A DNA stretch of 64,000 nucleotides from Pedobacter steynii (GTDB lineage Bacteria > Bacteroidota > Bacteroidia > Sphingobacteriales > Sphingobacteriaceae), in assembly GCF_900103665.1 (NCBI RefSeq), contig NZ_FNGY01000001.1:682001-746000 (forward strand), given 5' to 3'. Position 1 is the first letter of the stretch, and every line of letters begins with the position of its first letter. Shown here piece by piece: positions 61,877 to 64,000 of the stretch. The notes under the pieces were generated by a model that saw nothing but the letters and a program-made list of their open reading frames with translations, did no database searches and was not told the DNA's origin. Both the position numbers and the translations under genes were made by a program.

Positions 61877-63469
61877 ATGAATATTAAGAGCTTACATTAT
61901 AACCTGCTGGTTTTCCTTTTTCTTGTTTTTTGCAGTTCCTGCCGTACCGGTTCCGAAATTGCCCCATCCAGTGATGGTGTGAAGTTCAAATACCTGCTGG
62001 GTGTAAACGGACATGAATGGGATTTTTTGGAAGATCCAAGTGGTAAAGGGGTCAGTACTGATATTTATGAACCCAAAATGAAGCTGATGAAATCATTCAG
62101 TGGAGTCAGACATTATATTGATTGGGACAAATTAGAAACAACGCAGGGGAATTATTCCTACAATCCTACACATAAGGGTGGTTGGAATTATGATACCATC
62201 TATGTGAGGAGTAAGGCAGAAGGAATTGACATTCTACCTTGTATTAAAAACACCCCGGACTGGATGTATAATACCTATCAGGAGGGAGACCGCGATACGG
62301 ATAATCTGCCATTGTTTAAGGGACAAGACCGGGAGAAGCCCCAGTCTTATGTGGATATGGCGAAGTTAGCTTTCCAGTTCGCAGCGAGGTATGGTTCAAA
62401 TAAGCATGTGGATGCTACGCTGGTTAAGGTAAACGGAAAAGAGAGATGGCATGGAGACGGCGTAAATGTGGTAAAGATAGGAATGGACGTCATTAAGTAT
62501 ATAGAATGTAACAATGAGCCGGATAAATGGTGGAAGGGGAAACGTGCCCAGTTTTCGCCAACTGAGTTTGCAGCTAGTCTCTCTGCATTTTATGACGGAC
62601 ATAAAGGGACAATGGGAAAAGGTGTTGGCGTTAAGAATGCTGATCCTGGTATGAAAGTGGTGATGGGAGGTATTGCTAAGCCTGATGTTAACTTTGTAAA
62701 AGAAATGGTAGAATGGTGCAAGGAAAACAGGGGATATAAAGCAGATGGAACTGTGAATTTATGTTTTGACATCATTAATTACCATATGTATTCCAACGAC
62801 AATACCAGCTGGTTCTCTAAGTTTGCAAGTAAAAAAAGAGGAATGGCTCCCGAGTTAAATAATATGGGAAAGATTGCTGATTCCTTTGTTGACCTGGCCA
62901 GAACCTTAGGGTCGAATGTGGAGGTCTGGTCTACTGAACTGGGATATGACCTTCGTGAGCAAAGTGTTCAGCGCGCCATTCCAATTGGAACAAAATCTGT
63001 ATTGCTGACGCAGGCCGACTGGATTTTAAGGTCTTCTTTATTATATGCCAGACATGGCATCAACAGGATCTTCTTTTATCAGGCTTTTGACAGCGATCAA
63101 CCAGGTGAAAACACGGGTAATCCTTTTGGGAAATCCGGGTTACTGCAACAGGAGAGCCGGAGACCTTCCGCTGATTATCTGTTACAGGCCGGCAAGTTAA
63201 TGGGAGAGTATCGTTATTCACATACTATAAATCAGGATCCTTTCGTAGATGTTTACCGCCTCAACAAAAAGGAAATGTATGTTTTAGTTGTTCCGGATGA
63301 GGTTGGGCGAACCGAAGACTACGAACTTGACTTAAAAGGCGCTAAAAATGCCATCATTTACAGTTTAAAACCGGGTGCTGATCAGGTTGAACAAAAACAG
63401 GTGGCGACTTCAGGTGGTATATTGAAAATCAATGTAACCGAGACACCTGTGTTTGTTCAGGCGCTATAA
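61877..63469 (+). CDS. Clan-A glycoside-hydrolase-like lipoprotein
   Basis: 530 residues with a lipoprotein signal (LLVFLFLVFCSSC) from the ATG at 61877. A (beta/alpha)8 barrel of clan GH-A is suggested by FSGVRHYIDWDKLE, IECNNEPDKWW (Asn-Glu, general acid/base) and VWSTELGYD (nucleophile Glu), with KVVMGGIAKPD and FDIINYHMYSN between. A small beta domain closes the chain (MYVLVVPDEVG ... INVTETPVFVQ). The layout recalls GH39/GH5-type enzymes. It may trim or degrade the locus's own polysaccharide, or act in uptake. Family not certain. Confidence 0.82.
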   Translation: MNIKSLHYNLLVFLFLVFCSSCRTGSEIAPSSDGVKFKYLLGVNGHEWDFLEDPSGKGVSTDIYEPKMKLMKSFSGVRHYIDWDKLETTQGNYSYNPTHKGGWNYDTIYVRSKAEGIDILPCIKNTPDWMYNTYQEGDRDTDNLPLFKGQDREKPQSYVDMAKLAFQFAARYGSNKHVDATLVKVNGKERWHGDGVNVVKIGMDVIKYIECNNEPDKWWKGKRAQFSPTEFAASLSAFYDGHKGTMGKGVGVKNADPGMKVVMGGIAKPDVNFVKEMVEWCKENRGYKADGTVNLCFDIINYHMYSNDNTSWFSKFASKKRGMAPELNNMGKIADSFVDLARTLGSNVEVWSTELGYDLREQSVQRAIPIGTKSVLLTQADWILRSSLLYARHGINRIFFYQAFDSDQPGENTGNPFGKSGLLQQESRRPSADYLLQAGKLMGEYRYSHTINQDPFVDVYRLNKKEMYVLVVPDEVGRTEDYELDLKGAKNAIIYSLKPGADQVEQKQVATSGGILKINVTETPVFVQAL

Positions 63470-63511
63470 TCTTCTTGTTTATTAAAACAGAAAAAATTAT
63501 TATTTGAGTTT

Positions 63512-63564
63512 AGCAGACTGGAAACAGATACCATATAGACCTGTTTCCAGTCTGCTGAAAAATA
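63512..63564 (+). terminator. Terminator-like 16-bp hairpin
   Basis: Perfect 16-bp stem (AGCAGACTGGAAACAG and CTGTTTCCAGTCTGCT) with a 13-base loop, followed by GAAAAATAAT rather than a clean T-run. It separates the glycoside-hydrolase-like gene from the next glycosyltransferase gene. Confidence 0.6.
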
Positions 63565-63606
63565 ATATGCTACATTTTATCACTGTAAACACTACTTTTA
63601 CAATAC

Positions 63607-64000
63607 ATGAAACTTACTTCTATTATTACGGTCAACTTTAATCAACCCGAAGTAACTCTGGCTCTGTTGAAATCAATTAAAAAAAATACAGCCCAGGAAG
63701 GCATAGAAGTTGTCTTAGTCGATAACGGAAGCAGGGAAGATCATGGTGACAGTTTTAAGGAGCTCTATCCGGAATTGGTTTACATTCGTTCAGAAGAGAA
63801 CCTGGGCTTCGCGGGAGGAAATAATTTGGGAATCAAGGCATCCGGTGGCGAATATCTTTTGTTTCTTAATAACGATACCGAGATTACTGCCAATACGATT
63901 TCTGTTTTACAGGAAGAACTCCATTCCAATCCGGAAATTGGAATGATTTCCCCTTTGATTTTATACTTCGATCAACCAAAGACCATACAATATGCCGGGT
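63607..64000 (+). CDS. Glycosyltransferase family 2 (cut by window end)
   Basis: First 131 residues of a GT-A glycosyltransferase: LTSIITVNFNQPEVTLALL, VVLVDNGSRED, NLGFAGGNNLGIKASGGEYL and FLNNDTEIT (metal-binding region). This is the rhamnosyl/dTDP-sugar-type GT2 pattern. The 3' part lies beyond the window. It suggests that the polysaccharide locus continues to the right. Confidence 0.93.
   Translation, partial: MKLTSIITVNFNQPEVTLALLKSIKKNTAQEGIEVVLVDNGSREDHGDSFKELYPELVYIRSEENLGFAGGNNLGIKASGGEYLLFLNNDTEITANTISVLQEELHSNPEIGMISPLILYFDQPKTIQYAG

Overview
The window reads as chromosomal DNA of a Bacteroidota member close to Pedobacter (Sphingobacteriaceae). Evidence: ECF sigma/FecR/TonB-receptor cassettes in which the receptor carries an STN domain and a CarboxypepD_reg-like domain, promoters of the TTG-N19-21-TAnnTTTG type, families largely confined to Bacteroidota (head-GIN, DUF6266, two-component-regulator propellers), moderate-to-low GC and weak Shine-Dalgarno use. 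Species cannot be fixed from sequence reading alone.

Layout. 1-1.5 kb: FecR (cut by the window edge) and its ECF sigma factor, leftward. 1.5-8.2 kb: a sterol-desaturase/DUF4833 fusion, a head-GIN lipoprotein, an LA_2272-type AGF-repeat protein, a secreted adenosine deaminase and a DUF6266-GNAT fusion. 8.6-15.0 kb: cassette A (sigma, FecR, TonB receptor, lipoprotein). 15.3-19.6 kb: an Rpn-type PD-(D/E)XK nuclease, a membrane-anchored winged-helix regulator divergent from a secreted seven-bladed propeller, and an AraC/GyrI-like regulator. 19.8-26.5 kb: cassette B, a paralogue of cassette A with two lipoproteins. 26.8-32.4 kb: accessory genes (methyltransferases, HxlR/NmrA pair, Bcr/CflA efflux pump) and a scar in which pieces of a methyltransferase gene, the AraC gene and an Rpn gene are joined.

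32.6-39.1 kb: a CxxC-AraC regulator followed by a compact Ter stress cassette (HAD, phosphoribosyltransferase, two TerD proteins, TelA, an unrecognised protein, TerC), tightly packed and closed by a strong terminator. 39.3-45.6 kb: housekeeping and small envelope genes (OmpA, beta-CASP metallohydrolase, SDR, cold-shock protein, glycine-zipper lipoprotein).

45.7-64 kb: an exopolysaccharide locus. A canonical receiver protein is translationally coupled to an initiating sugar-phosphate transferase carrying a degenerate receiver domain; then come a short TolC-like protein, a Wzc-like chain-length protein, a Wzy-like polymerase, three glycosyltransferases, an acyltransferase, a two-gene GMC/gluconate-dehydrogenase-type oxidoreductase, a Wzx-like flippase, a beta-helix lipoprotein, a clan-A glycoside-hydrolase-like lipoprotein and a glycosyltransferase cut by the right edge.

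Best candidates for something undescribed: the unrecognised gene inside the Ter cassette, the phospho-receiver/pseudo-receiver control of the priming glycosyltransferase, the membrane winged-helix plus propeller pair, and the Rpn-associated mosaic scar. No tRNA, rRNA, CRISPR array or complete insertion sequence was seen.
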